Assembly (NCBI RefSeq): GCF_040712315.1
Contig: NC_134020.1
Span: forward strand, 10,323,251 to 10,387,250
Reading direction: 5' to 3'
Source: Castanea sativa
Lineage: Eukaryota > Streptophyta > Magnoliopsida > Fagales > Fagaceae
DNA: 64,000 nt
A program made the translations under genes and the position numbers. Positions 22,761 to 35,034 of this stretch are shown in pieces. The notes under the pieces are model-generated. The model saw nothing but the letters and a program-made list of their open reading frames with translations, was not told the origin of the DNA and made no database searches. Each line of letters starts with the position of its first letter. Position 1 is the stretch's first letter.

Positions 22761-25700
22761 ATCTATCCTTTCCAACATTGAGTCACCCCACTATATCTAG
22801 CTTGCTGAGCAAGCTCATGAGCAGCTCTGTTGAACTCCCTTTCCAAGTGCTGAATCTTCCAACTGTGAAAAAGGGCAAGAGCGGAGAGAATCCCTTGAAT
22901 CAAGTGACCAATGACTCCATTAGTTTGCTTTGATAAGAGGGTTTGGACGATGGAAAGTGCATCTGATTCAATGATGATGTGTGAGATGTTCAAATCTTGG
23001 GCAAGCAGCACTCTATAGTCCAGAGCTTTGGCTTCAGCTTCTTCAACTAAGTATTGGGCTAAAAGTATCCTGCTAAGTGCAGCTGAGACCAGACCATTGG
23101 AGTCCTTTATGATTGCACCTATGCTAGATGCTTTGTTATCCTTTGAGGTTGCTCCATCCACATTAATTTTGAAGAAACCAATTGGTGGAGTAAACCATTT
23201 TGACTGATTAAAGGGCATCTGTTGGGGGCTGGTTGAAATGGCACCTTTGTAGTTAAGGGCCAGTCTTTGAGCAGATTCCCAAGTTTGGATGGGAGAGTGA
23301 AATGATGACTCATAAATAATTTGGTTCCTATTAAACCAAATCATCCAAGCAGTAGAGAAGAAGGTTTCCAGGTTTAGGGAAGAACCTTTATCCATGAGGT
23401 TGAGAGTAAGGTCTAAGATGCCATAGGGAGCTTCCAGCAGCTTTATAGGATAATTAGGCTAATTAGTCCAAACATTCATTGCAAAATTACAATTGACCAA
23501 AGCATCTTTCAGCTTCCAAGCTACATATAGGGCAAATTGCATCAAAGTTGATACCTTTAGATTGAAGATTTAGCATGGATGGGAGGGCATTCATGGAAGC
23601 TCTCCATGCAAAAATTCTTATCTTTGCAGGGAGGTTTAGGTGCCAGATTGTTTTCCAGAGTGGGGCTCTTTTATCTCCCATGGAGCTTTCACCAGTACCA
23701 TTAGTATCAACAATGATGATAGCAATGTAGTAGGCACTTTTGATAGAGAATTCACCTCTTTTGTTGCCTATCCAAGAAATTTTATCATCAGGAAGATTAT
23801 AACTCAGGGGTATGCTCAGAATTGTCTCTACTTCAAAAGGAAGAAAAGTGTCTCTAACTTTATTTACTTTCCAACATTTTGTATCCTCATTAATGAGAGA
23901 TGAGACCATGGGAAAGTCATCAATATCATTTGGGGGGAGATTACCTTAAAGGTAGTTGGTGTTGGGAGCCACTTGTTATCCCAGATGTGAACCATTTTGA
24001 CATTCCCAATTCTCCATCTTGTGCCTTTACGAATGACATCTAGGCTATTATAAATGCTCCTCTAGGCATACAAAGGATTGCTACCCAATTTGTCACCAAG
24101 GACATCACCATTAGGATAGTATTTTGCCTTGAAGATCTTTGCTACTAAGGAGTTACGGTTGGTGAGGAGTCTCCATCCTTGCTTGGCCAACATGGCTAAG
24201 TTGAAAGCTTGGAGGTTTCTAAAGTCCATGCCTCCTTTAAGCTTTGATTGACAAAGCTTTTTCCAGCTAACCCATGCAATTTTTTATTCTTGCTGCTTTT
24301 TTTATTCTCGTCATCCCTTCTAGCTCTTCACAAAGGCCTTTGGGTAGTTGGAAACAACTCATGGTGTAAATGGTTATTGCTTGGGCAACGACTTTAATGA
24401 GGATTTCTTCGCCTCCCATGGATAAAATTTTTCCTTTCCACTCAGAAAGTTTCTTCCCAACCCTTTCCTTGATCTCTGCAAATACCTGGTTTTTGGACTT
24501 TCCAATCAGAGAGGGAATGCTAAGGTACTTGGAATGGCGGGTGTCTTGCATAGGGCCTAGAATGGTTAACACTTCATCCTTGATTGCTTGAGGGGTATTC
24601 TGGCTGAAAAATACAGTAGATTTATCTATGTTAATTTTTTGTCTTGAAGTCGCTTCATATAATTCTAGGATTTCAACAAGTTTCCTTAATTCTTGAATGT
24701 TGGCTTGGTAGAAGAGGAGGTTGTCATTAGCAAACAATAGGTGGGTCACTCTAGGACATCCTCTACAAATTGAGATACCATGAAGGGCTTGATTTTTGGC
24801 TACCTCATTAATTAAGGCTGAGAGGCCCTTTGCGCACAAAAGGAAAAGGTAGGAAGACAATGGGTCATCTTGACGAAGCCCTGTAGTGGGAATAATAAAG
24901 CCATGAGCCACACCATTAATAAGAATAGAGTATGAGACAGTAGTTATGCAATGCATGACAATATTGATCAATTTTTCATGAAAGCCAAGTTTCTCCATGA
25001 CGGCTTTAATGAATCCCCATTCAACTCTGTCAAAGGCCTTACCCATGTCAAGCTTTATAGATATGAAACCTTCCTTTCCTTCTTTTTTATTGTTTAAGTA
25101 ATGCATAAGTTCAAAGGCAACTAATACACTGTCTGTTATCAGTCGCTCAAAGAGAAAGGCGCTTAATTATGATTTGGGGTAGGATGACTTTAGGGCGGTT
25201 TGCTAGCACTTTTGCAATAAGCTTGTAAGCAACATTGCTAAGACTAATCGGTCTGAACTTAGTCATTTTGGTGGGTTGTTTTTCTTTTGGCCCTAGTGTA
25301 ATATTAGTTTTATTTATTTCAGCCGTTGACATATTGAAGTTGAGAACATTAAGGAACATGTTAGTAACATGATTGCCTATTATGTTCCAATATTTTTGGT
25401 AAAAGATGGTTGACAAACCGTCTGGCCTGGGGGCTTCAGTGGAGTGCATTTGTTGTAAAGCAGCAGTGACTTCCTCCCTTGTAAATTCCTTGATCAGCTC
25501 TTCATTCATCTATTTGGTTACTCGTGTGAGGATGGTGCTTGTCACTTCATGAGTTCTATTTGGTTAAGAGGTGGTGTATAGATATTTAAAATATGATAGA
25601 GCAACAACTATTATTCTCTCATTTGTCTCACCCTAGTTTCCAATTGCATCCCAGATTCCATTGATAGTATTTTTCCTTTGCAGTTGAGAGTCATAGGTGT

Positions 25701-26150
25701 GGAAAAATTTTGTGTTTCAGTCCCCTTCCTTTAACCAATGCACCTTTGAGCACTAACTCCACATAATCTCCTTGTTGTCCAGGAGATAATTGATTTCCTT
25801 TCTCAACTTGTTAATTTCTACCTTCCCAAGGTTGGGTCAAGATAAATTTGATGTTACAAACAAACCCAATCTCTCAATGGTGGCTGTTGTTTGTAGGAAT
25901 GATAGTGCTGAGGTCCATTCCTCTATATTTCCACCCTTGGAGTCTCTTCTCGGTAGAGTTAATGCGGCCCTCCTTGATCTGAAGCTTTTAGCACACCATA
26001 GCCTTTCTTATGTTTAATTTTATGGTGATTCCTTGCTAGGAATTCTGTTTTGTGCTTAGGAATTTACATTTTTTGGCCATAATTTTGCTTCTTGGTAGCA
26101 TTTTGTAATTGGGATGGGTCCATAATCATCTCCAATTCACCTGATTGGGT
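22761..26150 (-). pseudogene. LINE A ORF2 (reverse transcriptase, zf-RVT, RNase H-like), 5' truncated
   Basis: Minus-strand domain order from ~26150 down: the pre-RT block typical of plant L1-type LINEs (EIMWSQ, WLKEGD, NTKFFH) with stops; RT start (FTREEVTAALQQMHSTEAPRPDG, KFRPISLSNVAYKLIAKVLANR; 25509-25147); RT core (KLDMGKAFDRVEW, GLRQDDPLSSYLF; 25106-24267); zf-RVT (LPAKIRIFAWRASMNALPS, CPICSLEAERC; 23909-23487); RNase H-like RVT_3 (KINVDGATSKDN, EEAEAKALDYRVLLAQ; 23395-22763), ending TAG. The RT active site reads LLFANDN where FADD is expected, so the second catalytic Asp is replaced by Asn. The endonuclease domain was not found. The 3' UTR and tail lie at 17061-17170 beyond the copia insertion. 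Confidence 0.85.
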
Positions 26151-26700
26151 TTCTTCCCATAAGGTAGAGATGAAACTGGTCCTAATTATAAAAAAAAATC
26201 AAGGCCAAAGGTTAATTTCATGTTACCTTCTTTATAAAATGCAACTCTCACTCATATTAGGGTGAGATATCATTCAGTAAACCATAGAAATCAAGTCAAC
26301 AATGTCTAGTGGCCCTCTCACATTAATAATATAGTGCCATGTGCCCAAAACTAATTGAATCAAATCTCAATCATTGTCCTAGTCACACCACCCAAAAATA
26401 AAAATAAAATTAATTTTCAATACTAAGAGTCTTAGCTACACCGAGACATTGTTTGCCCAAAAACCCCAACCACCAACAGTTGCATGGAGGAACATCCCTT
26501 TCTCTTTTGCTTGTCAATATCCTTCCATTGCTATCGAATCCTCATTGATGGGTGTTATTGTAAATTTGATTAGAACTAATTAATTAAGATTAGTCTGCAA
26601 AACAAATTATAATTGATAATGTGGCATAATTTAATTGGGTTGTCATGAAAATTGCAAAAATGAGTATATCCAATATATATCTATAGTTTTCTTATCAATA

Positions 26701-26722
<22 letters not shown>
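26151..26722. other. Intergenic AT-rich DNA ending in a (TA)n tract
   Basis: No gene or element seen. A TA microsatellite occupies about 26698-26722, directly against the poly(A) side of LINE B, a common LINE insertion context. Confidence 0.5.
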
Positions 26723-26731
<9 letters not shown>

Positions 26732-27960
26732 TTTGGGGGTAGAAACGGAGATTTTATTTACTTAATAAACATTATTCATACAACAACAGCTAAAGTTGGC
26801 TGTCGGGTACACCGTCTATTAGTCCCTAGGCCAAGCATGTCCCTTATATAACATGGATACACAAAAGTAGGGCAGGTGTCATATATAATCAAAACTTGCT
26901 GTTGGTGGTTTCCCTGTTTTGCGAGTCCATCGGCGCACTCATTTGCTTCACGGTATACATGGTGCACCTGAACCTCCCAAGCCTGCGCCATAAGGCTTAT
27001 GCAATCACATATTAAAGGAAACATTAGGAGGGAAAATAGAATTCTCATTAGTTAACCATCCTAAGACTATCATAGAATTGACTTCAAGGTGGATAGATTT
27101 AAAAATCAAGTCCCTAGCCAACTGAAGTCCCTATCGAATTGTGCCCAGTTCTATGGCATTGTTTGACATAATGCCTAGGTTCAAAGAAAAACCCGATATC
27201 CATTTCCCTGTACTGTCTCATAATAGGCCTCCAGCCCCTGCCCTTCCTGGATTTCCTAAAGAGTTTCCATCCGTATTAAGCTTAACAAATGGAACAGCCA
27301 AAACAGTCCATATAACAGCTTGATATACTTTACCTAGGACAGGTTTCTCTGGGCCAACCAAATAACAAAATTCAATAGTTGCCCGGTTTGTTTTATAAAT
27401 AAGTCTATTTTGGGAACTCGATTGATTGCAGAATATACGCTCATTACATGCTAGCCATAGATGCCAACATAAAAAAGGAAAATATATCTTCTAGGGAAGG
27501 TTCAAGGTCAGAATAACAGCATTCCCCGTTGCATTGGTCTTTAACCATGTTTGTAATGGTAATTGGAAAAAAGTAAGGGACAGGATACTCGGTGAATGAC
27601 ACCAGACTCTCAAGATGTGGAGCGTTGTTTCAGGATAGTTACATCGAGGACACCGGTCACTTATATGTGGTAGAGAGAAAGCAAGATACTATCTAGTAGG
27701 AAGCCTATTCCGCATGGCTTTCTAGATGAAGAATTGAATCTTTTTTGGGCATAAAAGCTTCCAAATTCAATTCCACAGAGGCTTATCATTGGACACTCTC
27801 TTTGTTTGGAAAAGATATTACAAGGCTGACTTGACCATACAAATGCCATTATTGTGGGGCCACACCAAAGCATTAGGAATGCTAGAGACCTAGGGCACAG
27901 GTATGCCTTGGATGAGTTGCTTTAAATTTTTTGGGAGAGGTACTTGTAGATGGGACTCTA
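26723..27960 (-). pseudogene. LINE B 3' remnant (zf-RVT and RNase H-like)
   Basis: A T run at 26723-26735 is the poly(A) tail on the minus strand. Upstream of it the minus strand encodes the RVT_3 RNase H domain (KLNTDGNSLGNPGRAGAGG, HLEVNSMIVLGWL, VHHVYREANECADGLAKQG), with the N-terminal part at 27310-27060 and the C-terminal part at 27048-26776. Further up is a decayed zf-RVT block (CPRCNYPETTLHIL near 27650). Stops and shifts are frequent. RT is absent, so the copy is heavily 5' truncated. It has clearly different residues from LINE A. Confidence 0.75.
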
Positions 27961-28041
27961 CCTCCCATTTAAAATGTTAAATTCCCATTTGTTGGGCCCC
28001 CACTTACTAAGGGGAAGTTTAGGCCCACAAGTGAGGGGGAG

Positions 28042-28118
28042 TGTTAGAATTATGGTTAAGTGATTAAATTCACCATTTCCTAACAGCTTAACCTTTTGGT
28101 ACAACCGGTAATTTAACA
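28042..28118 (+). repeat. Possible short LTR fragment with polypurine tract
   Basis: GTGAGGGGGAG (28031-28041) precedes TGTTAGAATTATGG, and the unit ends ATTTAACA|TG, as at an LTR/primer-binding-site border. If real, it is a very short LTR (77 bp). The next bases do not form a convincing primer-binding site, so it stays tentative. Confidence 0.35.
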
Positions 28119-28137
28119 TGCTGAATGCCTCACCCTG

Positions 28138-28980
28138 ATGTTGATGGAACATATATTCTCAAGATAGAATTCATAATCTCTTAATGAAGATATAAAATAT
28201 TCTCTTGAGATAAGTTTAATGGGTTTGGTTATTCAGAGTGTTAGGCCCAACCACTTTAGTAAGGAGATACTAAAGTATATATTTATGAAATTGAATTTTA
28301 TAAATATATGATGAACAATTTAAAGGATTAAACCGGGTATTCAAGGATTAAGATGTAGTAATCTTCAAAGTGGTAGTCTACATTCATGACTTTGAATTAT
28401 GAAGGGGTTGCATGTATAAAATTTTTTGGGATATAATTTATTAATAAGGCCTAGAGTGCAATTATATTTATATAGTGGTATTAAAATATAATTAATGGTA
28501 ATTTTGGACTTGTCAAGAGTTGACAGAAAAGCCCTGCCCATTGGAGCTAGTGTCTTATTGGTCCCTTTTGGTCCTACTCCAAGCCACACACTAAAGTCCA
28601 ATTGGAAAGGCACAATAGCCCAACCCAATTAGATAATCAGTTAGATATAAAGGGAGAAACATACATAATTTTTTTTTTAAAAAGAGAGACATCATTGTGA
28701 AATGGTGTGTATGTGTGAGTGAAGCCACTCAATTATTCTCCCTTGGAAACTGATTGAGAGACCATGCTTCTTGGGCATAAAGTGGAATTGGAGTGAAGAT
28801 TAAAAGTGTTTCTAAGTACTTTTAATCTTTGTTTTGGATTTCACCACACTAAGGTATGCTATCTTGTTCTTAAATTCTGAAATTTACATAGTGCATGTTA
28901 TCAATCATGAATGAAATAGATCCATGTTTGTTACTTCCACTGTGTGTGTTGTATAAGATACAAAACCAGATTTTCCAACA
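28138..28980 (+). repeat. 3' part of a long LTR (same family as 47176-48023)
   Basis: The first ~325 bases align closely with 47693-48023 (shared TTTAATGGGTTTGGTTATTC and GATGTAGTAATCTTCAAAG). The rest runs on to TTTTCCAACA at 28980, a typical LTR end. The 5' part of the LTR is missing here and present in the other copy. No coding region follows, so this is a truncated solo LTR. Confidence 0.65.
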
Positions 28981-28981
28981 G

Positions 28982-29237
28982 TTAGAACTTGCATTTCATT
29001 TATTGCATCCTTCTTTCATTTGCTGATGAGTAATTCTAGTATCACAAACTATTTCACAACTTTTACCACAACTATCTTAGCTACGTGACAGAATGTGATT
29101 GGCTATTTATACCTTCACATGAACTCACTAGTTTGCTATATGAATAGTTGTGACAAAAATTATGACTTAGTTTGTAGTACTAAAATTGCTAATCAGCATA
29201 TGGAAGAAGGATGCAATACATAAAATGCAAGTTCTAA
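28982..29237. mobile_element. MITE with ~100-bp terminal inverted repeats
   Basis: TTAGAACTTGCATTTCATTT at the left end mirrors AAATGCAAGTTCTAA at the right (with a short offset). The match continues inward through GCATCCTTCTT / AAGAAGGATGC and ACAAACTA / TAGTTTGT, giving arms of ~100 bases with scattered mismatches. No coding capacity. It begins one base after the LTR end at 28980. No clear target duplication was recognised. Confidence 0.75.
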
Positions 29238-29318
29238 TATCAACGAAAAAAAACAATGTTTCATTAATTGATATAATAAGTGATGATACTAATTTTAGGA
29301 GCAAGTCTCCATGATACT

Positions 29319-29828
29319 TGATGATGCCTAAATCATCAGTCAAGTGGGTTCGTTCAGATGATGCCGGGCTCTTGTCACTTCTCCTGCAAAATGAGACTAA
29401 GGCTTTCCTAAGATGGACACCGGTGTAGCATTTGCCACAACGTCTCCAATGTCAAAGTTAGTACATAGAAATCTTTTGAGAGAAAATGATAAGCATAAAA
29501 GTATTTCTTTGGGTAAGGATTATGTACCTTATATGTTCCTAATGAGTGTGTATATATAGCTTTGTGGTTTCTAGCTATTGGGACCTTTGATTGTAGTTTC
29601 TAGCCGTTGGGGCCTTTGATTGTGGTTTTAATGCTCTTCTTGTAATGCCTTAGGGCTTATTACTGCAGGTCTTGATGGGGCTCCAACGGTCTGACAGCTG
29701 GTTAGTAACTGTCTATGGCATTGAATCCTCTTATTAATGACTTGCCTGTCCTCGTCCATGCCGTTTTGTGGGTGGATGAAGGTGTTTCATGGGCTCGTCC
29801 AAGGGAAGCTATCTCGTCAGTCCCATCA
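29319..29828 (-). repeat. 3' LTR of element 2 (510 bp)
   Basis: TGATGATGCC...CATCA on the plus strand. It carries an extra ~30-bp copy of TTTCTAGC..TTGGG.CCTTTGATTG that the other LTR lacks. The duplication therefore arose after insertion or during the last replication. Confidence 0.9.
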
Positions 29829-29840
29829 ACTGCCCCCCCA
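29829..29840 (-). promoter_or_regulatory. Polypurine tract of element 2
   Basis: The minus strand reads TGGGGGGGCAGT immediately before the 3' LTR. Confidence 0.75.
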
Positions 29841-30337
29841 GGTTCCATGGTCATTGTGGTGTGTCAGGATGACCATTGGAACATGAAAGGTTTTCTGACT
29901 AGACGTGGCTCTTGGGATTTTGCTCCACATTTAATGCGTAGTGGCGGCGCCACACACATCGTGGCCACGTGGCGCGTTCTGGTCAGTGCAGTTAATGTGC
30001 CAATTAGGTGACTCTTGGTTTTCCTGCTGAATTTTAGTTTTTTGTGCCTAGTTTTTAAACTTCTCTTCTTTTCACTTTCCCTTTCACTTTCTCTAACTCC
30101 CAATCATTGCTCTGAGCTTCTTCCTCTCCAACTTTTCTCTGCGATTTTCTCCGAGCCGATGCGTTCTTTGGCTGCATTTTCCTTTGGAGGTATGTTTTTC
30201 TTCTCTTCCCTCTTTTATAGCACGGACATAGATTATGACGAATTTTTTATTTTCCTTTTTCTCTCTTTTTCGTGTGTTTGTTTTTGGTTCTCTAAGGTTT
30301 GTAGGATTCATCTTTTTCCTTCCATTTTCTGGTTTTC

Positions 30338-32518
30338 ATGGTCAATAGTGCTAAGGATAGGGTGGCTTGCCCCTTGGTTTCCTTCTTTTTTACATGCTTG
30401 GGGGCTTCTTCAGGTACTTCTCGTGCTTTTCTCCCTTTAGTTGGGAATTCTGTTTTTGAGGGTAGTGGTTTAGGTGTTGTATTGGGTGAGTTATCCCCTG
30501 TGCTTTGTCAATCAATCAATTGGTTTAAAAATTTGGTGAGTGAGAGAGGGGCAATGTTTGAGGTGAGATCGAGTGAACTTGAGACCGGACTGTCATCTAG
30601 TGCGACCTCGTGGAGGGGAATACCGCCGTCTCCATCCCTCAAGTAATTAGGGCTTTTCATGCCCTTGAGGAGGTGTGTGGTTTGGACAGGGAGACACTCT
30701 CCAGATTTAAGGATAGATTCCAATTCCCAAATAGGGTTAGGGTTCGTCTACTTCATGAGGAGGAACAAGCTTGCCACTTTTCGCCTGGGGAGGTGTGCTT
30801 CTATGAAGTCGCCTTCCAGAGTGGACTTAGATTACCTGTCCAACCCTTTATTATGGAGCTTCTAGGACATTTTAGTATTGCTCCTAGGCAACTTATGCCC
30901 AATTCGTGGAGGATAATGGTCAGCTGTATGGAGATATGGCTGGCTTCTACGAATGGGGACATTATTAGGGTGGACGAGCTTGTTTACCTGTACAGTCTAA
31001 AGCCGTCTAAAGAGCATAGATACTACGAACTGGTGCCTTGGGAGAGGAGGACTAGGATCATCCAGGACCTGCCTTTGTCATTCAGATACTGGAAGTTCCA
31101 GTTCTTTTTTGTGTCCAGGAATGACTGGGAAACTCCCTCTGACGAAGTTTAGGGTGATCTCCCTAGGTTGCTCTGTCGATGGAGAACCCCGATTTTAGGT
31201 GTGTCGTTATTCTTTCTAATTCCTTAAGCTTTAATCTTTTTGTGTTCATTTCATTGTCACTAACTCTTCTGTTCCTTGTCTCGTGCAGTTAAGAGACGAC
31301 CTAAGCTTAAGAGCAGGTATAAGGAGTGGGTTGAGAAGGCCATCGAGTACGCAAGGAAGATCGAGGATTTTGACGATTTGGTTGATCCACAGACCTTAGC
31401 TTTTTACTACCTCTGTCCAGAGCCATCTGCCTTTGTCCTGCGAAATATAGACATCGGGCAAAAAAAGAGTAAGTGTTTGTTGAGTTTGTCCGCGCAACTC
31501 CTTTCTTCTTCCCTTAAAAAAAAAAAAATTTATAAGTTTTTTCCTTTTACAGAGATGATGACGAAGTTTAATCAAGGGATGTATGCATGAATGAGGGCCA
31601 AGAAGAACGAGCCCTTTTCCAACATCGGGACTAGGGCTGTGCGTGTGACAGATAAGGGGTCTTTGTCACTCTAGGTACCCTAGCCACTCCCGGGACTGAG
31701 ATGATGAGGACAGCCTCCCCAGCTACCTCAGTCGAGGAGATCATTCCCCAATGAAAAAGGCCGCAAACTGGCGACAAGGGGAAGGAAAAAGCAGACTCTC
31801 GTTCGTCCAGTGTCTGGGATGATGCTAGGGTGGCGTTGGTGAGGGCGCACGAGACCTTTATTACCGAGGATATGAAAGTGTTCTCGAGCTCATCTCCCAA
31901 CAAGGTCGTGAGCCGTCATCTTCACAAGCTCGTCTAAGTAGTGCACTTGTGCAAATTCATCCTCTTTTATTTTTATTTTTATTTTTTACATTGTTTTGAG
32001 ATCTGGCTCCTCTTTTGTAGGTGTTGGGGGAGAGCCTTCACATTACCTCGGAGTTTCTTACTCAAGAGGCGAAGGTGTCATCAGTGGCTTCACGGGTGGA
32101 GGCTTTGGAGGCAGAAAATTCCAAATTAAAGAAGGATCTGATCACTGCTATGGGAGAGGCTAACACCGTCAAGGAGCAGGTTAAGGGTGTTTCCGAAGAG
32201 TTGAGGGTGGAAAAGCAGCTAGTCTCAGAGAAGGACGAGCAGCTCTTGGTAGCGAAGGAGAAACTCAAGACAATTGCTGCGAAGTCCGTGGAAGCCTTCC
32301 AGACGACGGAGGAGTACAACACTATCCTCTTCAGCTGGTACTTCAAAGGCTTCTAGCTCCTGAGGTGGTATCTCGTCAAGCATCCAACTGGAGTGGACTT
32401 AGAGAACCTTGATCTCAAAGAGGTGGACAAAGAGATGGCAGCTGACGAAGCTTCTCAGTCCACTGCTCCTGAGGGTGATGCTCCTGGGGACGCTCCTCTG
32501 CCTCCTCCAAACGCCTGA
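30338..32518 (+). pseudogene. Antisense accessory gene of element 2 (PF04195-like), spliced, decayed
   Basis: Exons traced: ~30338-31198, 31289-31468, 31553-31937 and 32021-32518, all bounded by GT...AG (donors GTGTGTCG, GTAAGTGT, GTAGTGCA). Exon 1 encodes the conserved core (FSPGEVCFYEVAFQSGLRLP, QLMPNSWRIMV, YYELVPWERRTR, FRYWKFQFFFVSRNDWETPS). Exon 2 has RRPKLKSRYKEWVEKAIEYA and PQTLAFYYLCPEPSAFVLRN. Exon 4 is a strong coiled coil (VEALEAENSKLKKDLI) with an acidic Pro-rich tail (DAPGDAPLPPPNA) ending TGA 32516-32518. A one-base shift near 30600, TAG at 31150-31152, several stops in exon 3 and TAG at 32354-32356 inactivate it. The start codon is uncertain because of the early shift. The domain is known in plant gypsy elements; its biochemical role is unknown to me. 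Confidence 0.75.
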
Positions 32519-32856
32519 ATCTGCTTTTTCTCTATGGTTTCTTTCATATATATTTTTTATTGTTTTTTTTGGGTGCCTAGTGTGTTTTGGGCTTTTTGAT
32601 TCTATTTTCAGAACAATAACCCAAATTAAGAACAATGTTTTTAGCCTAGTGTTTATGGGTTTTTAATTTTAGTATGAAAACAATGGTGGTTGCCCGTTCT
32701 TTTTGGGCCTTTAATTACATATGTGATTGTATACTGACTTGTTCGTACTCTCGTTTTTGCGTGATCTCTGTTTACCTCATTCCTTTAGTTACTCTTTCTG
32801 CGTTAGTACCTTGTGACTTGCACTCTTATTGAAGGGGGCTTTGATCCGTTAGTAGC
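32519..32856. other. Non-coding spacer between antisense gene and integrase
   Basis: T-rich on the plus strand. It would hold the 3' ends of the two opposed transcription units. Nothing else seen. Confidence 0.5.
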
Positions 32857-33860
32857 TTATCTCTGTCTAGGCAGAATGAGGTCCCCTATGTCAAGTTGTC
32901 TGAGTTTCACCCTTTTGTTATAGTACTTGGCCATCATCTGTTGATACGTCATCAATCTGTCAGAGGCTTCATCTCTGGTCTCGTCCAAGCAGTCCAGGTT
33001 GAGTTTTAATCGATCGTCGTTGCTTTCTTCATGGAATATCTCTCGTCTAATGCTGGTTATTCCAACCTCGACTGGGATCACCGCCTCAGTGTCGTAAGTG
33101 AGTCTGAACAGGGTCTTTCCTATTGAGGTTCTTGCTGCAGTCCTGTAAGCCCACAAGGCATTGGGCAATTCCTCTGGCCAGGCCCCCTTGGTGTCGTCCA
33201 ATCTAGCTTTGATGATCTTAAGTAATGTTTGGTTGGTCGCCTTCGCCTGTTTGTTCGCCTGTGGGTGTCCTGGGGATGAGTACTGGTTCTTGATCCCTAG
33301 GCCTGAGCAAAAATCCCTGAAGCCTTGACTATCGAACTACCACCCATTGTCTGATACAATCGTCTGTGAAATCTCAAATCTGCAGATTATGTTCTTCCAT
33401 ACGAAGCTTTGGATTTTGGCTTCAGTGATGATTGATAATGCCTCTGCTTCAACCTATTTTGTGAAATAGTTAATAACGACTAGTAGAAACTTTACCTGTC
33501 TCTTACCTCATGGCAGTGGATTGACCATGTCAATTCCTCATTGTGCAAATGGCCACAGGGAGGTTATCATCATCAGTCTCTTGGTTAGAAGGCGTTGAAT
33601 GTTCCCAAATCTTTGGCACTTGTCGCACTTCTTGACGAGCTTCCTTGCGTCTACCTGCATAGTAGGCCAAAAATAACTTGTTCGGATAACTTTGCTTACC
33701 AAGGATTTGGGACCTGTATAATCTCCGCAAACCCCTTCATGGATCTCTTCCAGAGTATACTTGGCTTTCCCTTCATCAACTCACTTCAAGTAGGGCATGG
33801 AAAAACCTCTTTTGATTAGGGTATCATTCAGGATTGTGAATCTGGCTGTTCTCTTTCTAA
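32857..33860 (-). pseudogene. Integrase of element 2
   Basis: The minus strand shows the zinc-binding end (KLVKKCDKCQRFGNIQ), then WPFAQ-stop-GIDMVNPLP, where the usual Trp before GID is TGA (about 33540), then the core and the tail (LPNALWAYRTAARTS, TEAVIPVEVGI, LRQLDIGDLILPRQR). Stops also occur between 33202 and 33530. Aligns with 4082-4670 in element 1. Confidence 0.8.
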
Positions 33861-34960
33861 CCTTTCTGGCTTCCTCAGCGTCTTGGGGGAGATGTTCATC
33901 TTGGAGAAAGAATATGATCGGGGTCATCTAGTTATTTGTACTCTGGATTGCAAATGTAAAGGCTTCTTTAATACTGGGGTGTTTCTAGACTCCATCTCAA
34001 AGTCCATGCTCGTTGATCCTTCTTTCGACAATGCTAGCTTCGCAATCTCATCAGCTATCATGTTCTGGCTTCTTGGGATCTGCGCGAATTCCACCCTCTC
34101 AAACTCCTGTGTTAAGTGCTTCGTCAGCTTGAGGTATTTTCGCATTCTCTCCTCCTTTGCTTCATATTCATCCCTTATTTGCCCTATCACCAGCTTAGAA
34201 TCACTCTAGAGGAGCACATTTTTTGCTCCTAGTGCTTTCCCGATCCTTAGCCCCGTCAATATTCCTTCGTACTCAGCTTCATTATTGGTGGTTGGGAATT
34301 TTAGCTGGACCCCATATTTAAGCATTTCTCCGCCTGGGGTGATGATGAGACCCCTGCTCCTCCCCTCTTTTGGGCTGACGAACCATCGGTCTGTATCGTC
34401 CAATGTTCTACCTCATCAGGGTGGTTGTCCTCGTCTAGGAGGGTGAACTCGGCAATGAAGTCTGCCAAAGCCTATGCTTTAATTGCTATCCTAGGGTGGT
34501 ATTCAATGTCGAACTGGCTGAGCTCAATCGCCCACTGGACCATTCTCCCAGCCGCCTCAGGCATGTTCATGGAATTTTTAATGGGTTGGTCTATCATTAC
34601 CAAAATGGGGTTCGCCTGAAAGTACGATCACGGCTTGCACGAAGCTACTATCAATGCGAATGCAATCTTCTCAATTCTTGGGTACTTGGCTTCTGCCCCT
34701 GGAAAGCTTGGCTGACGTAGTAAACTGGGAGTTGTTTCTTGTCCTCTTCTTGAATCAAGGCTGCGCTTTTGGCTGTAGCTGATATTGCCAGATACAAATA
34801 CAAGTTTTCCCCCTCCTTGGACGGACTTAGGAAGGGTGGATTGCTTAGGTAATTCTTGAGTTCTTGAAATGCTACCTCACATTGGTCAGTCTAGGGATAG
34901 GCTTGCTTCAAGGTCTTGAAGAAAGGTAGGCATATGTCTGTCGCTTAAGAGACAAACCTA
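33861..34960 (-). pseudogene. Dual RNase H region of element 2
   Basis: Upstream block: a Ty3-type RNase H remnant (KQLPVYYVSQAFQG near 34730). Downstream block: a second, archaeal-like RNase H (GLIITPGGEMLKYGVQLKFP, NNEAEYEGILTGLRIGKALG, then PRSQNMIADEIAKLALS). Known: Tat elements carry this extra RNase H in addition to the Ty3 one. The frame is broken several times. Confidence 0.75.
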
Positions 34961-35034
34961 TTGAGTGCCGCTATCCTTCTTGTGAGCTTCTAGACTTCTT
35001 TGACGGTCTTTGGCGATGTCATGTTGAGTATAGT

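Noticed and set aside
30015..30440. Hydrophobic frames that look like membrane proteins
   Set aside because: T/C-rich leader of the antisense gene read in another frame; the real coding begins later.
33530..33730. Minus-strand frame of 66 codons as a gene
   Set aside because: It is an off-frame reading of the integrase zinc-binding region, which is recognisable in another frame.
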